Source: CAVWNR01 sp963756525 (lineage in GTDB: Bacteria > Actinomycetota > Actinomycetes > Mycobacteriales > Jatrophihabitantaceae). Taken from it: DNA of 64,000 nucleotides. Numbering within the stretch: the first letter of the stretch is position 1; the number at the start of each line of letters is the position of its first letter. The position numbers were made by a program, and so were the translations under genes. Below the pieces are notes generated by a model. The model was not told the origin of the DNA. It saw only the letters and a program-made list of their open reading frames with translations, and did not search any database. Below, in pieces: positions 17,063 to 26,104 of the stretch. The stretch is taken from positions 1,479,488 to 1,543,487 of the forward strand of contig CAVWNR010000001.1 in the NCBI GenBank assembly GCA_963756525.1, written 5' to 3'.

Positions 17063-18973
17063 ATGAGGAACACACGACGTCGTGTGACTGCACTGCTCGG
17101 CGCTGGGGCGCTGACGGTCGCGGCCCTGGTCACGGTCGGGGCGCCGAATGCCGGCGCGCAGCCGTTCGGCTATCAGAGTCTGAACCCGATCCAAAAACGG
17201 CATGTCTCGGGCCTGCTGGCCGCCGAACTCGGGCCACAGACCCAGCCGCGGGTCGCGGCGCCGCTGGCCCCTGCTCCGGCGCTGACGGTGCCGCAGATGC
17301 CGGGCCCGAACGGCTGCCCGGCGCGGCGGGGCAGCAACGTGAAGGTGAATCAGAACTGCCTCAACCAGTCCGACTCGGATTTGCAGGGCCGCGGGCAGGC
17401 GCAGAACGAGACCTGGGCGGCGGTCGATCCCAATAACCCGGCGCACTTAATCGCGAGCTACAACGACTATCGCCGCGGTGACGGGACGTGCGGCGTCTCG
17501 TACTCGCTCAACGGCGGCAAGACGTGGGCGGATACCACCACGCCGAACGGGTTCACCCGAGGCGACTTCGTCGGGGCGGCCCGCGAGTACTGGCAGGCCG
17601 GCGGGGACACCACGGTCGCCTGGGACACCAAGGGCAACGCGTACCTGTCCTGCCAGCTGTTCAACCGTGGCAGCGGCACCTCCCCGAACCCGGACCAGTC
17701 CAGCGGGTTCTTCCTGTTCCGTTCCACGCACACCGACGGGGCGTCGTTCAACTTCCCGGGCCGGCCGGTCGCCGAGCACAACGACATCGCCGGAGCCGGG
17801 AATGTGCTGATCGACAAGGCCGAGATGACCGTCGACAACCACCCGGGCAGCCGCTTCGCCGACCGGATCTACGTGTCCTGGACGACGTTCGCCGCGGACG
17901 GCACGGCCTACATTTATGAGGCCTACTCCGACGACTACGGCGAAAGCTTCTCCGCCCCGGTGCTGGTCAGCGGCGACACCGCGCTGTGTGGCAACAGCTT
18001 CGGCCTGCCCACTCCGCAGGGGCGGTGCAACCAGAACCAGTTCTCCCAGCCGTTCACCGCGCCCGACGGCACGCTGTACGTCGTCTACGCCAACTTCAAC
18101 AACGTGGTCACCGGCAAGGACAACCGCAACCAGATGTTGATCGCCCGCTCCACCAACGGTGGGCGAAGCTTCAGCCGGCCGGTGAAGGTCGCCGACTACT
18201 ACGACCTGCCCGACTGTGACACCTACCAGGGCCCCGGCGCGGACCCGGGCCGGGCTTGCGTGCCGGAGAAGGGCTCGAGCCACAACTCGGTGTTCCGGGC
18301 GACCAACTATCCGGTCGGGGCGGTCGACCCGACTGACCCGAACCGGGTCGTGGTGACCTTCGGCTCCTACATCAACCGCAACTCCAACGAGCAGCGGGGC
18401 TGCACCCCGGCCGGGTTCGCCGCGGACGGGCTGAACCTGTATGACGGGGTGAAGACCGGCGGCTGCAACAACGACATCCTCTACAGCGTGTCCACCAACC
18501 GCGGCGGCTCGTTCTCCGGCACGACGATCGATCCGCGGCTGCTGCCGGTGGTCACCGACGCGCCGCGCCAGGCCAGCACCGACCAGTTCTGGCAGGGCGC
18601 CACGATCACCGCCAACGGCACCCTGGTCGTGGACTACTACGACCGCCAGTACGGCTCGGACAACACCACCGGCTACTCCGACATCACCGTGTCCGCGTCG
18701 CACGACCGGGTCAGCTTCGCGCACCGGCGGGTCACCTCGTCGTCGAACCCACCGCCCACCCAGTTCTCCGGGCAGTTCATGGGCGACTACATCGGCGTGG
18801 ACGCCACCAACAGCACCGCGTACCCGATCTGGTCGGACACCCGCACGGTCGACGAGTTCATCTGCCCCGGCACCGGCCCCGGCGTCCCGCCGACCGTGTG
18901 CTCCGGTTCCGCGCCGAACGCGCCGTTCGCCAACGACCAGGACATCTACACCGCAGCAGTCCCGATCCCCTAA
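17063..18973 (+). CDS. Large secreted BNR-repeat/sialidase-like protein
   Basis: 636 residues from ATG 17063, chosen because AGGGGGA sits six bases upstream and a Sec signal follows directly (RRRVTALLGAGALTVAALVT, then GAPNAGAQ). Asp-box-like turns are SLNGGKTWAD, YSDDYGESFSAP, STNGGRSFSR and STNRGGSFSG, indicating a six-bladed propeller. Several Cys pairs in extracellular loops (for example CPARRGSNVKVNQNC and CDTYQGPGADPGRAC) suggest disulfides. It is divergent from the 462-residue BNR gene and followed on the same strand by a third BNR gene. Enzymatic activity cannot be assigned. Confidence 0.87.
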   Translation: MRNTRRRVTALLGAGALTVAALVTVGAPNAGAQPFGYQSLNPIQKRHVSGLLAAELGPQTQPRVAAPLAPAPALTVPQMPGPNGCPARRGSNVKVNQNCLNQSDSDLQGRGQAQNETWAAVDPNNPAHLIASYNDYRRGDGTCGVSYSLNGGKTWADTTTPNGFTRGDFVGAAREYWQAGGDTTVAWDTKGNAYLSCQLFNRGSGTSPNPDQSSGFFLFRSTHTDGASFNFPGRPVAEHNDIAGAGNVLIDKAEMTVDNHPGSRFADRIYVSWTTFAADGTAYIYEAYSDDYGESFSAPVLVSGDTALCGNSFGLPTPQGRCNQNQFSQPFTAPDGTLYVVYANFNNVVTGKDNRNQMLIARSTNGGRSFSRPVKVADYYDLPDCDTYQGPGADPGRACVPEKGSSHNSVFRATNYPVGAVDPTDPNRVVVTFGSYINRNSNEQRGCTPAGFAADGLNLYDGVKTGGCNNDILYSVSTNRGGSFSGTTIDPRLLPVVTDAPRQASTDQFWQGATITANGTLVVDYYDRQYGSDNTTGYSDITVSASHDRVSFAHRRVTSSSNPPPTQFSGQFMGDYIGVDATNSTAYPIWSDTRTVDEFICPGTGPGVPPTVCSGSAPNAPFANDQDIYTAAVPIP

Positions 18974-19248
18974 CCACACCGGCGCTAACGCGCTTCCGGC
19001 CGTGACCGAGCGGGAAGGCGCGCCGCTGCTCGGTGGTCGTCCGGCAGTGAAGCGGTGATCAACTGCCGGGCACAACAGGTTTCCGGCGCGGGTCTGGCCT
19101 CAGCCAGGGCCAGCGCCGCCGCCTGCCGGATTTCGCCCGGGTGTCTTGCCGGGGCCGGCGCGGCGTGCTAGACCAGCCTGCACGGGGACCTTTCCGCAGG
19201 CCCGCACAGCGTGCCCGCCGAGTCGATCAACCGGCTGGAGGTCGTCAC

Positions 19249-20757
19249 ATGTCTGAAATCTGCGCTGTCGCGCGCCCTGGTAGGTGGCGGCGGGCCGGTC
19301 GGCGCAGCGCCGCGGGGATCACCGCAGCCGCGGCGGTGACTGCGATGGTCGCGCTGGCGCCGGCCGCGGCCGCCGCGCCGGCCGCGGGTCCGCCGTCGGT
19401 GCTGCACGTGGTCAAGGTCGCCTCGCAGGACGTCGCGCCCCAGCCGGGATCCGAGCCGGACACCACCGTCGAGCCGGATGTCGCGGTGTCCCCGCTGAAC
19501 CGCAGCATCGCGGTCGCGGCCGCGCACGACGGGCGCTACCCGGACGGCGGCGCGGTCGGGATCACCTACTCCTGGACCCACGACGGCGGCGCCAGCTGGC
19601 ACCACCAGCCGCTGCCCGGGCTGACGACCTCCACCGGCGGCCCGCAGCCGTGGGCACGGGCCAGTGACCCGATCGTCGCGTTCGGCCCGGACGGGGACGT
19701 GTACATCTCCACCCTGCTGATCGCGCTCACCTGCCCGAGCGCGGTCGCGGTCTCGCGCAGCACCGACGGCGGGGTCACCTTCGCACCGCCCGTGCTGGCG
19801 CACTACAGCGCGTCCTGCGCGGTGTCCGACGACAAAGACACGATGATCGTCGACACCAGCCCCAGCAGCCCGCACGAGGGCCGGCTGTACGTGTTCTGGA
19901 CTCCGTTCCTCACCGACATCTTCGGCAACCCGGACGGCTCGCCGCAGGCCATGGTGTACTCCGACGACCACGGCGCGACCTGGAGCGCGCCGGTCGCGGT
20001 GTCCGCGCCGCACGCGAACACGCAGAACTCCACGCCCATGCTGCAGCCCGACGGGACGATCGTCGACGGCTACATCGACTACGGCAACCAGGCCCAGCAC
20101 AACGAGGAGACCGGCTTCCGCCACCACGAATCAGTCATCCAGCCCGCCGCCGCACCCGCGGCCGCCGCACCGCCACCGCCGCTGATCCGCACCGCGATCT
20201 CCACCAACGGCGGCAAAAGCTTCCACCCCGGCGGCGTGGTCACCAGCGACCTCGGGCCCGGACCACCCGGCATCCGCTGCTGCCTGGACTCGGCCACCAG
20301 TGACCCGCGCACCGGCCGGCTCTACACCGCCTGGAACTCCACCGACCTGTCCGAGGTGAAACTGTCCACCTCCACCGACGGAGCGCACTGGAGCCCCGCG
20401 ACCCTGGTGAACCGCAACCCGAGCCCGACCCAGGACGGCGTCAACGTCGACGTCGCCGCTTACGCCGGCACGGTCTCGGTCTCCTACGGGCTGACCAACG
20501 CCGACACCAGCCACGGCCGCTACGCCCAGCAATACATCGCCACCGCCCGACCCGACAGCCCATTCATCGCGATCGCCGTCGGCCCCCGCAGCAACTACGC
20601 CTACGCCGCGCAGTCCGAAGGAATCTTCCCCGGCGACTACATCGGCACCGCCATGACCAGCGGACGCCTCTACGCCGTGTGGTGCGTATCCAGTAAACCG
20701 CCAACCGCGGGCGCGAAATACCACCAGGTCGTCTACGGCGCCACACTCGGACTCTGA
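19249..20757 (+). CDS. Secreted BNR-repeat/sialidase-like protein
   Basis: 502 residues from ATG 19249, which has a GGAGG at about 19236-19240. A Sec signal with a hydrophobic core (SAAGITAAAAVTAMVALAPA) ends in AAAAPA. Repeats: WTHDGGASWHH, STDGGVTFAP, YSDDHGATWSAP, STNGGKSFHP and STDGAHWSP. The C-terminus ends with GDYIGTAMTSGRLYAVW, similar to GDYIGVDATNSTAYPIW in the 636-residue neighbour, so the two are paralogues. The gap to the previous gene is 275 bp. Confidence 0.87.
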   Translation: MSEICAVARPGRWRRAGRRSAAGITAAAAVTAMVALAPAAAAAPAAGPPSVLHVVKVASQDVAPQPGSEPDTTVEPDVAVSPLNRSIAVAAAHDGRYPDGGAVGITYSWTHDGGASWHHQPLPGLTTSTGGPQPWARASDPIVAFGPDGDVYISTLLIALTCPSAVAVSRSTDGGVTFAPPVLAHYSASCAVSDDKDTMIVDTSPSSPHEGRLYVFWTPFLTDIFGNPDGSPQAMVYSDDHGATWSAPVAVSAPHANTQNSTPMLQPDGTIVDGYIDYGNQAQHNEETGFRHHESVIQPAAAPAAAAPPPPLIRTAISTNGGKSFHPGGVVTSDLGPGPPGIRCCLDSATSDPRTGRLYTAWNSTDLSEVKLSTSTDGAHWSPATLVNRNPSPTQDGVNVDVAAYAGTVSVSYGLTNADTSHGRYAQQYIATARPDSPFIAIAVGPRSNYAYAAQSEGIFPGDYIGTAMTSGRLYAVWCVSSKPPTAGAKYHQVVYGATLGL

Positions 20758-21107
20758 CCACCGACCGCCCAATACGCCCCGCTGACCGCCCTCGACAACA
20801 CGACGAGCCCAAGCCGCGGGAGCCCCCGCCGGGCCTACCCGCTGAACCTACCCGTCACCCAGCGTCACCGCCGACGCGCACCGTCATCCGTCGGACCGCG
20901 GCGGATCCGGTTGAGCTGGTGCCGCACCAGCTATGCATAGATTTGCAGTCCGGCCTGCTGGTCGTCGTCATGCACGTCGGGCTGTACGGCGCGTCCCCCG
21001 GTGCGGTCGGGGATGATCGTCAGCTGCCCGGAAGCGGATCGCCCGGCGCGTCCCGCGCATGGATCATCTTGCGGGCGGCTGCGAGGGCGCGGGTGGCGTC
21101 GACCGTG
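20758..21107. other. Intergenic region without recognised gene
   Basis: About 350 bp between the third BNR gene and the decayed acetyltransferase genes. Nothing recognisable. Confidence 0.4.
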
Positions 21108-21549
21108 TCGAGGCGTGTGGCAGTTCCAGCAGCGTCGCGTCAGCGGGACGGAAGCCGAACTGCGCGTAGAGGCCATGGGCGTCGGCGGTGTGCAGCAGCC
21201 AGCGGAAGTCCGCGCCCGGTCCCGCGCCGATCATCGTCTCGACGAGCTGTTAGCCCAGTCCCAGCCCTCGATGGGCCGGCTCGATGTAAACGTCGGCGAG
21301 GTAGGCCAGTCCGACCCCGTCGGAGACTGCTCGGGCGAACCCGACCATTGCCGCCGAGGCGACCTGGTAGCAGCCGACCGCCCGCCAGGCCCCTCGGACC
21401 TGCTTGGCCACATCGGTCTTCGATCGCCACCGGCCCCAGTAGGCGTGTGGCGACAGGAACCGCCACACCGCCTCCACGTCGATGCGGGCCGGGTCGTCGT
21501 CGAACTCGTACCCGTCGGCGGCCAACCCCGACGGCTGGCCTCGGGTCAC
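21108..21549 (-). pseudogene. GNAT acetyltransferase gene interrupted by an in-frame stop
   Basis: From GTG 21549 the frame reads VTRGQPSGLAADGYEF, then IDVEAVWRFLSPHAYWGRW and LADVYIEPAHRGLGLG. It then meets TAA at about 21250, exactly in the acetyl-CoA binding loop where homologues have Lys or Gln. The same frame continues with QLVETMIGAGP, FRWLLHTADAHGLYAQFGF and LLELP. This is a full GNAT domain with a single internal stop. Its start overlaps the stop of a second GNAT gene upstream (GTGA). Confidence 0.75.
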
Positions 21550-22034
21550 TGGTGCGCCTCCACGGTCGACGGGTGGATCTGTATCAGCCGCGGCGAGGAG
21601 GCGAACCCTGCGGGTGTAGACAGGGACCGCCTCACAGGGACCGCCTCCGGGCTGGAGTGCACTGTGACCCGCTCCAGGCCGAGTTCCGCCGCGTGCTCGA
21701 GTACCGCGGCCAGCGGCCTGAGCCCCAGGCCGGCGTCTCGGTGCCGGGGCACCACGTAGACGCACTGGGCGTCACCGGAGTACTGCTCCGGTGCGCGCGG
21801 GCTGGTCACCGAGGCAACACGGCCAGCCAGGCCATCCCGATCACCGTGCCCTCGCGTACGAGCACCGTGCAGCGGTGCGTGCCGGCGTGCTCGTGCGCAC
21901 AGCCGAGGAAGAGATGCTCGAGCTCCCCGCGCGGCATGGTCAATCGGTCGTCCTGCTCGGCCACCCGCCGCCAGCGCAGGCGCCGACCGCTTCCAAGTCG
22001 TCGGTCGCCGCCGGGACACGTTTTCGCTCACCAC
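21546..22034 (-). pseudogene. Second GNAT acetyltransferase gene, frameshifted
   Basis: The N-terminal half of the domain (TMPRGELEHLFLGCAHEHAG, then TVLVREGTVIGMAWLAVLP) is in one frame. The C-terminal half (YSGDAQCVYVVPRHRDAGLG, then LEHAAELGLERVTVHSS and GFASSPRLIQ) is in another, so at least one frameshift lies near 21800. A 14-bp tandem duplication at 21620-21647 disturbs the region before the last strand. The stop overlaps the GTG of the downstream GNAT, implying an ancestral two-gene operon. Confidence 0.65.
21620..21647 (+). repeat. 14-bp perfect tandem duplication inside a GNAT pseudogene
   Basis: ACAGGGACCGCCTC occurs twice in direct succession (21620-21633 and 21634-21647). It adds a non-multiple of three to the reading frame and so would contribute to loss of function. 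Confidence 0.85.
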
Positions 22035-22040
22035 GGTATC

Positions 22041-22401
22041 ATCACCGACCAGCCAGCTCCGCTCAGCGCCGGACGAGGATCTGCGTGCGGGCGGTGCCGG
22101 GTAGACCGCCGGGCCTCGCGACCGTCACCTCGCTCGCTTCCGGAATGCGCCCATTGACGGTCCCCTTACGGGCAGCGGGTGCCGGTCGCTGTCGCCGCTT
22201 GTGACACAACTCGGCCCCGCCAAATCTGCCGATCGGCTCACGCGACGCGTCCGGCACGATCGGTACATGGTGATCAGTGTCGCCCGCGCACTGGGGCGGG
22301 GTGGGATGGGGTGCGACGACCTGCGGCCTCACGGTCAACGGTCCTGCCTGCCGCCTGGACGAACCCGCCGAACCATCGGAACCGGCCACTAGCATGTCGG
22401 G
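22041..22401. other. Intergenic region upstream of the LuxR-type regulator
   Basis: About 360 bp between divergent genes. Open frames on either strand look like chance frames. It must contain the promoter of the regulator at 22402. No clear operator seen. Confidence 0.4.
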
Positions 22402-24366
22402 ATGGGCCAGCCCCGCCCGCGGGGTCTCATCTCCGACCGGTTGGCTGCTGCGGCGGCCGCGGCGCTGGTCGGCCGCGCCGAGGAACGTGCTGTGCTGGCC
22501 GCACTGCTCGCCCCGGAAGGGCCCGCGGTGGTGTTCGTGCACGGACCGGGCGGGATTGGCAAGACCACGTTGGTTACCGGAACGCTGGCACCGCTGCGGC
22601 TGAACTGCGTGGGCCTGGACGGGCGGCAGGTGGAGCCGACGGTGCCGGGAGCGCTCGCGGCGCTTGGAGCGGCATTGGGGGGACCGCCGCCGCCGTCGGC
22701 CGCTGCGGCCGCCGAGCGGATCGCCGCCGCGGGCGTCGACGTGCTCGTGATCGACAGCTTCGAGCGGCTCAACCTGCTCGACGGGTGGATCCGCAACGAG
22801 CTAGCCTCCGCCCTGCCGGCCACGGTTACCACGTTGCTGGTCGGACGCCGCGGCCCGAACGTGGCTTGGCGCACGGCGCCCGGGTGGCGCACCTTGCTGG
22901 GCGAACTGGTGGTCGGGCCGCTGAGCGACGGGGATGTCGACCGGCTCCTCGCCGCCCACGGGATCCGCGGCGACGACGCGGTGCGCGTCCGGAACTTCGC
23001 GCTCGGGCATCCGCTCGCCATCATCGCCGCCGGCGAGGCCCTGGCCCGCCGGCCCGGCCTGCCGATCGGGTCCGGCGCGCCGGCGGAGGTCGTCGAAGAC
23101 TTGTTCGCGGTGATCCTCGACGACCTTGAGCCACCGGAGCGCGCCGTCGCCGAGGCGGCGTCGGTCTTGCGCCGGGTGACCCTGCCCCTGCTCGCCGCGG
23201 TCCTCGACGAGCCGAACGCCGAACAGGCGTGGCAGACGCTGCGCGAACTGCCGTTCACGCTGACCACCGCCGTTGGTGTCGAGCTCTCCGGACTCGCGGC
23301 TCCCGTCCTGCTCGAGGCCCTGGAGCTGCGCGACCCGGTCCGGGTCCGGACGCTTCGCACCCGTGCAGCCCGAGTCATCCTTGCCTCCCTCGCGCACGGC
23401 CCGGATTGGGCGAGCACCGCCGACCTGCTGCACCTGGTGCAGAACCCGCTGATCCGCAACGCCTATGCGCCGCCGGGGATGCTGCAGCATCCCGTAGAAC
23501 AGGCCCGCAGCGAGGATCACGACCAGATCCTCGCCGTCGCTCGGGGGTTCGCCGGGGAGGAGTCCGCCGGGCTCGTCGAACGGTGGTGGCAGGCGCGTCG
23601 GGACACCTTCGCCGTGGTCCGCGCTGCTGACGGGGACGTAGCGGCGTTCTCGACCACCGCGACAGTCGATGAGCGGGCCGGATCCGCCCATGAGGACCCG
23701 TTGCTGCAAGCGGTCCTCGCTCATCTGCGGGCCGACCCGATGCTGCCGGGCGCGGCTGCGGTGGTGTTCCGCTGGGCATTGGGCCGCCGGCACGGCGAGC
23801 GGCCCACGCCCGAGGTGGCGGCGCTGGTCATCGACCTGAAGCGCACCTACCTGCAGCTGCGCGGGAAGCTGCGCCGCGTGTACACGGTTGTCATCGACTG
23901 GCGGGCCGCAGCGCCGGTGCTGCGGACGATGGGGTTCGACCTGCTGACCGAGGTCGCCGTCGGTGGCCAACGGTTCACGCTCGCGTGCCTCGATTTCGGC
24001 CCCGGCGGTGTCGAGGCGTGGATCGGTCGCCATGTCCTGGCCGAGCACGCCGGGCCGTTGCCTGCCCAACCGGTCCGCCTAGGTGCCCGGGCCGACCGAG
24101 ACGGGCCCGGCGGCGTCCCGGCGGCCGACCCGTCCCGATCGGACCCCGCAGGTGCCGACCGACCTCCGTTGTTCAGCCTGACCGCCCGGGAGCAGGAGGT
24201 GCTCGCCCTGCTCGCCGAGGGGATGACGAACGTGCAGCTGGCTGAGGCGCTGTTCATCAGCGAGCGCACGGCCGACCGGCATGTCAGCAACATCTTCACC
24301 AAACTGGGCGTGCGCAACCGCACCCAGGCCGCCCGTGTCGCGGTGGCCGCGGGCCTGGCCGGTTGA
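22402..24366 (+). CDS. LuxR-family transcriptional regulator with N-terminal AAA/NTPase domain
   Basis: 654 residues. The Walker A motif GPGGIGKTT is at 48-56, with a Walker B-like strand VDVLVIDSFERL (about 113-124) and the arginine-containing LVGRRGP. Residues 220-330 look like the winged-helix part of such STAND-type ATPases. Residues about 430-560 (for example EVAALVIDLKRTYLQLR and APVLRTMGFDLL) resemble a GNAT acetyltransferase fold rather than TPR repeats. The C-terminus is a LuxR helix-turn-helix: LTAREQEVLALLAEG, then NVQLAEALFISERTADRHVS. It probably regulates the convergent acyl-CoA dehydrogenase-like gene (4 bp between stops) or the genes beyond. Effector unknown. Confidence 0.85.
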   Translation: MGQPRPRGLISDRLAAAAAAALVGRAEERAVLAALLAPEGPAVVFVHGPGGIGKTTLVTGTLAPLRLNCVGLDGRQVEPTVPGALAALGAALGGPPPPSAAAAAERIAAAGVDVLVIDSFERLNLLDGWIRNELASALPATVTTLLVGRRGPNVAWRTAPGWRTLLGELVVGPLSDGDVDRLLAAHGIRGDDAVRVRNFALGHPLAIIAAGEALARRPGLPIGSGAPAEVVEDLFAVILDDLEPPERAVAEAASVLRRVTLPLLAAVLDEPNAEQAWQTLRELPFTLTTAVGVELSGLAAPVLLEALELRDPVRVRTLRTRAARVILASLAHGPDWASTADLLHLVQNPLIRNAYAPPGMLQHPVEQARSEDHDQILAVARGFAGEESAGLVERWWQARRDTFAVVRAADGDVAAFSTTATVDERAGSAHEDPLLQAVLAHLRADPMLPGAAAVVFRWALGRRHGERPTPEVAALVIDLKRTYLQLRGKLRRVYTVVIDWRAAAPVLRTMGFDLLTEVAVGGQRFTLACLDFGPGGVEAWIGRHVLAEHAGPLPAQPVRLGARADRDGPGGVPAADPSRSDPAGADRPPLFSLTAREQEVLALLAEGMTNVQLAEALFISERTADRHVSNIFTKLGVRNRTQAARVAVAAGLAG

Positions 24367-24369
24367 GCG

Positions 24370-25551
24370 TCACCAGCGCGGCCCGTCCCCGTCCACGCCG
24401 AGCAGCGCCTTGCCGAGGGTCTCGTGGGTGAACGCGTCGGTGCCGGGGTGAAAGCGTGCGGCCCGCACGTCTCGGGACAGCCGCTCCAGCTCGGTGCCAC
24501 GACGGTAGGACGAACCGCCGACCACCTCGCAGGCCAGGTCCACGACGCGGTTCGCGGCGACTGTGGCCTGCCATTTGGCGGCCAGCACCTTCGGTCCCCA
24601 CATCGGTCCGTGGTCGACCCCGCCGACCCAGTCCCGGGCGACCGCGTCGACGCTGCAGCGTGCCGCGTCCAGGGCCAGGTACATGTCCGCGACCTGGTGC
24701 TGCACCAGGGGATGGTGAGCGAAGATGCCGCGCGGGATGGCGATGGAGGTTCGTCGTGCGGCGTGTGCGAGCGTGATCTCCAGCGCCCGCTCGGCAGTGC
24801 CAACGTAGACGTTGGCGATCAGCGTCACCGCCCAGACCAGCATCACCGCGACCGCCGGATGGGTCGGCGGCCCGGCCGGAACGACGCACAGCACCGCCGA
24901 GTCAGCCACGAACACGTCCTCGAGCACGGTGTCGTGGCTTTCAGTGGCCCGCATACCCTGGGCGTCCCAGTTCGGGACGGTGCTCAGGCCGGGGGCGTCG
25001 TGCGGCACGAAGGCGTGCACGACGACCGGGGCGGTTGGATCGTGCGCGTCCATCGCGTGGAACCCGAGCCGGGTCCAGTGCGGCCCGAGCGAACCGAACA
25101 TCTTCCGGCCGGTGATCCGCCAGCCGCCCTCGACGCGGCGCGCGGACGTGGTGGACAGCGCCACCGGGATGTCGTTGCCGACCTCGGCGTGCCCGGAGGC
25201 GAGGAGGTCGCCGTCCATGACGTACCCGGTGATCAAGTCGGCCTCGGGCAGCTCCATGCGGTGCAGGTCCGCGGCCAGGCCCGCCCAGTAGTGGTGCATG
25301 CTGGTCGACAGGGCCGTGGCCGGCGAGTAGCGCGCCATCCGCCGCTGTTCGCCGCCGAGATGGGCGAGGTTCAGCCCGCGGCCGCCGAGATCTTCGGGCA
25401 GCGCCGCGGTGAACCAGCCGGCCGCGCGGAGATCAGCAAGGTCCTCGGCGGGGTAGCGGCCAACGGCGTCGTGATGAGCAGCCCGGTCCCGGAACCTGAG
25501 CAGGGTCTCCTCGGGCAGGGCGCGGGTCGTGGTGGTGGTTGTTGTCGTCAT
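24370..25551 (-). CDS. Acyl-CoA dehydrogenase family protein (SfnB/DszC-like flavin enzyme)
   Basis: 393 residues starting with an unusual run of eight Thr codons. The acyl-CoA dehydrogenase fold is seen in FTAALPEDLGGRGLNLAHLG, then GGWRITGRKMFGSLGPHWTR, WDAQGMRATESHDTVLEDVF and the C-terminal helix bundle. The classical catalytic Glu region is not recognisable, and the length and pattern fit the FMNH2-dependent monooxygenase or SfnB-like branch rather than beta-oxidation enzymes. It is divergent from a YdhR-like gene and near a luciferase-like monooxygenase, so a flavin-dependent oxidation of a small organic compound (possibly an organosulfur compound) is plausible but unproven. Confidence 0.82.
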   Translation of the reverse strand: MTTTTTTTTRALPEETLLRFRDRAAHHDAVGRYPAEDLADLRAAGWFTAALPEDLGGRGLNLAHLGGEQRRMARYSPATALSTSMHHYWAGLAADLHRMELPEADLITGYVMDGDLLASGHAEVGNDIPVALSTTSARRVEGGWRITGRKMFGSLGPHWTRLGFHAMDAHDPTAPVVVHAFVPHDAPGLSTVPNWDAQGMRATESHDTVLEDVFVADSAVLCVVPAGPPTHPAVAVMLVWAVTLIANVYVGTAERALEITLAHAARRTSIAIPRGIFAHHPLVQHQVADMYLALDAARCSVDAVARDWVGGVDHGPMWGPKVLAAKWQATVAANRVVDLACEVVGGSSYRRGTELERLSRDVRAARFHPGTDAFTHETLGKALLGVDGDGPRW

Positions 25552-25703
25552 GGCGGCGACGCTAAGCGGCCGATCGGGGCCGGCGCATCGGGCGAACGCT
25601 CCATCCGACGCTCCATTCGTAAATGGCGCCTTCGCCCGATGCGCGCCATGGCTCCGGCTCCCTAGCGTCGGCGAGGTTGCTATCCGCCCAGGAGGGACCC
25701 GCT

Positions 25704-26036
25704 ATGCGCATCCGCATCGTCACCTTCGGCCTGAACATCCCGGCCGACGCCTACACCGCACACGCCGCGCACATCGCCGCCGCGTTCACAACGTGGCCGG
25801 GCTTGCTCGGCAAATGGTGGCTGGGCGACCCCGCCGTCGGCGAGTTCGGCGGGGTGTACCTGTTCGCCACGAGCCGCGACGCCGACCGCTCCCGCGAAAC
25901 CGACCTGTTCCGCGGCATGTTCACGAACCCGGCGTTCACGAACGTCACCGTCCGCGAAAACGACGTCGCTGACGCGCCCACTGCGAGCACCGCCCCGACC
26001 GCACGTCCGGCGTCGACGCTCCCGGAGCGATCATGA
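25704..26036 (+). CDS. YdhR-like putative monooxygenase
   Basis: 110 residues from ATG 25704, with CAGGAGGG seven bases upstream. The dimeric alpha-beta barrel pattern MRIRIVTFGLNIPADAYTAH, then WPGLLGKWWLGDPAVGEFGG, VYLFATSRDADRSRE and NPAFTNVTVREN fits YdhR/Dabb-type monooxygenase-like proteins. A poorly conserved Thr/Ala/Pro tail (about residues 88-110) is extra. Its TGA overlaps the first possible ATG (26033) of the next gene, suggesting an operon. Divergent from the acyl-CoA dehydrogenase-like gene. Confidence 0.78.
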   Translation: MRIRIVTFGLNIPADAYTAHAAHIAAAFTTWPGLLGKWWLGDPAVGEFGGVYLFATSRDADRSRETDLFRGMFTNPAFTNVTVRENDVADAPTASTAPTARPASTLPERS

Positions 26037-26104
26037 ACCCCGGAACCCCGTCCCGCGTCGACACTGCCGAGGGTCTGCGGAACGCTCGCTCGGGAGAAAT
26101 CGGA

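Noticed and set aside
15585..17066. 493-codon open frame on the plus strand
   Set aside because: Antisense to the secreted BNR protein with its signal peptide and Asp-boxes.
17447..19075. 542-codon open frame on the minus strand
   Set aside because: Antisense to the 636-residue BNR protein; Val/Gly/Arg-biased translation with no domain.
22801..24069. 422-codon open frame on the minus strand
   Set aside because: Antisense to the LuxR-type regulator, which has Walker and HTH motifs.
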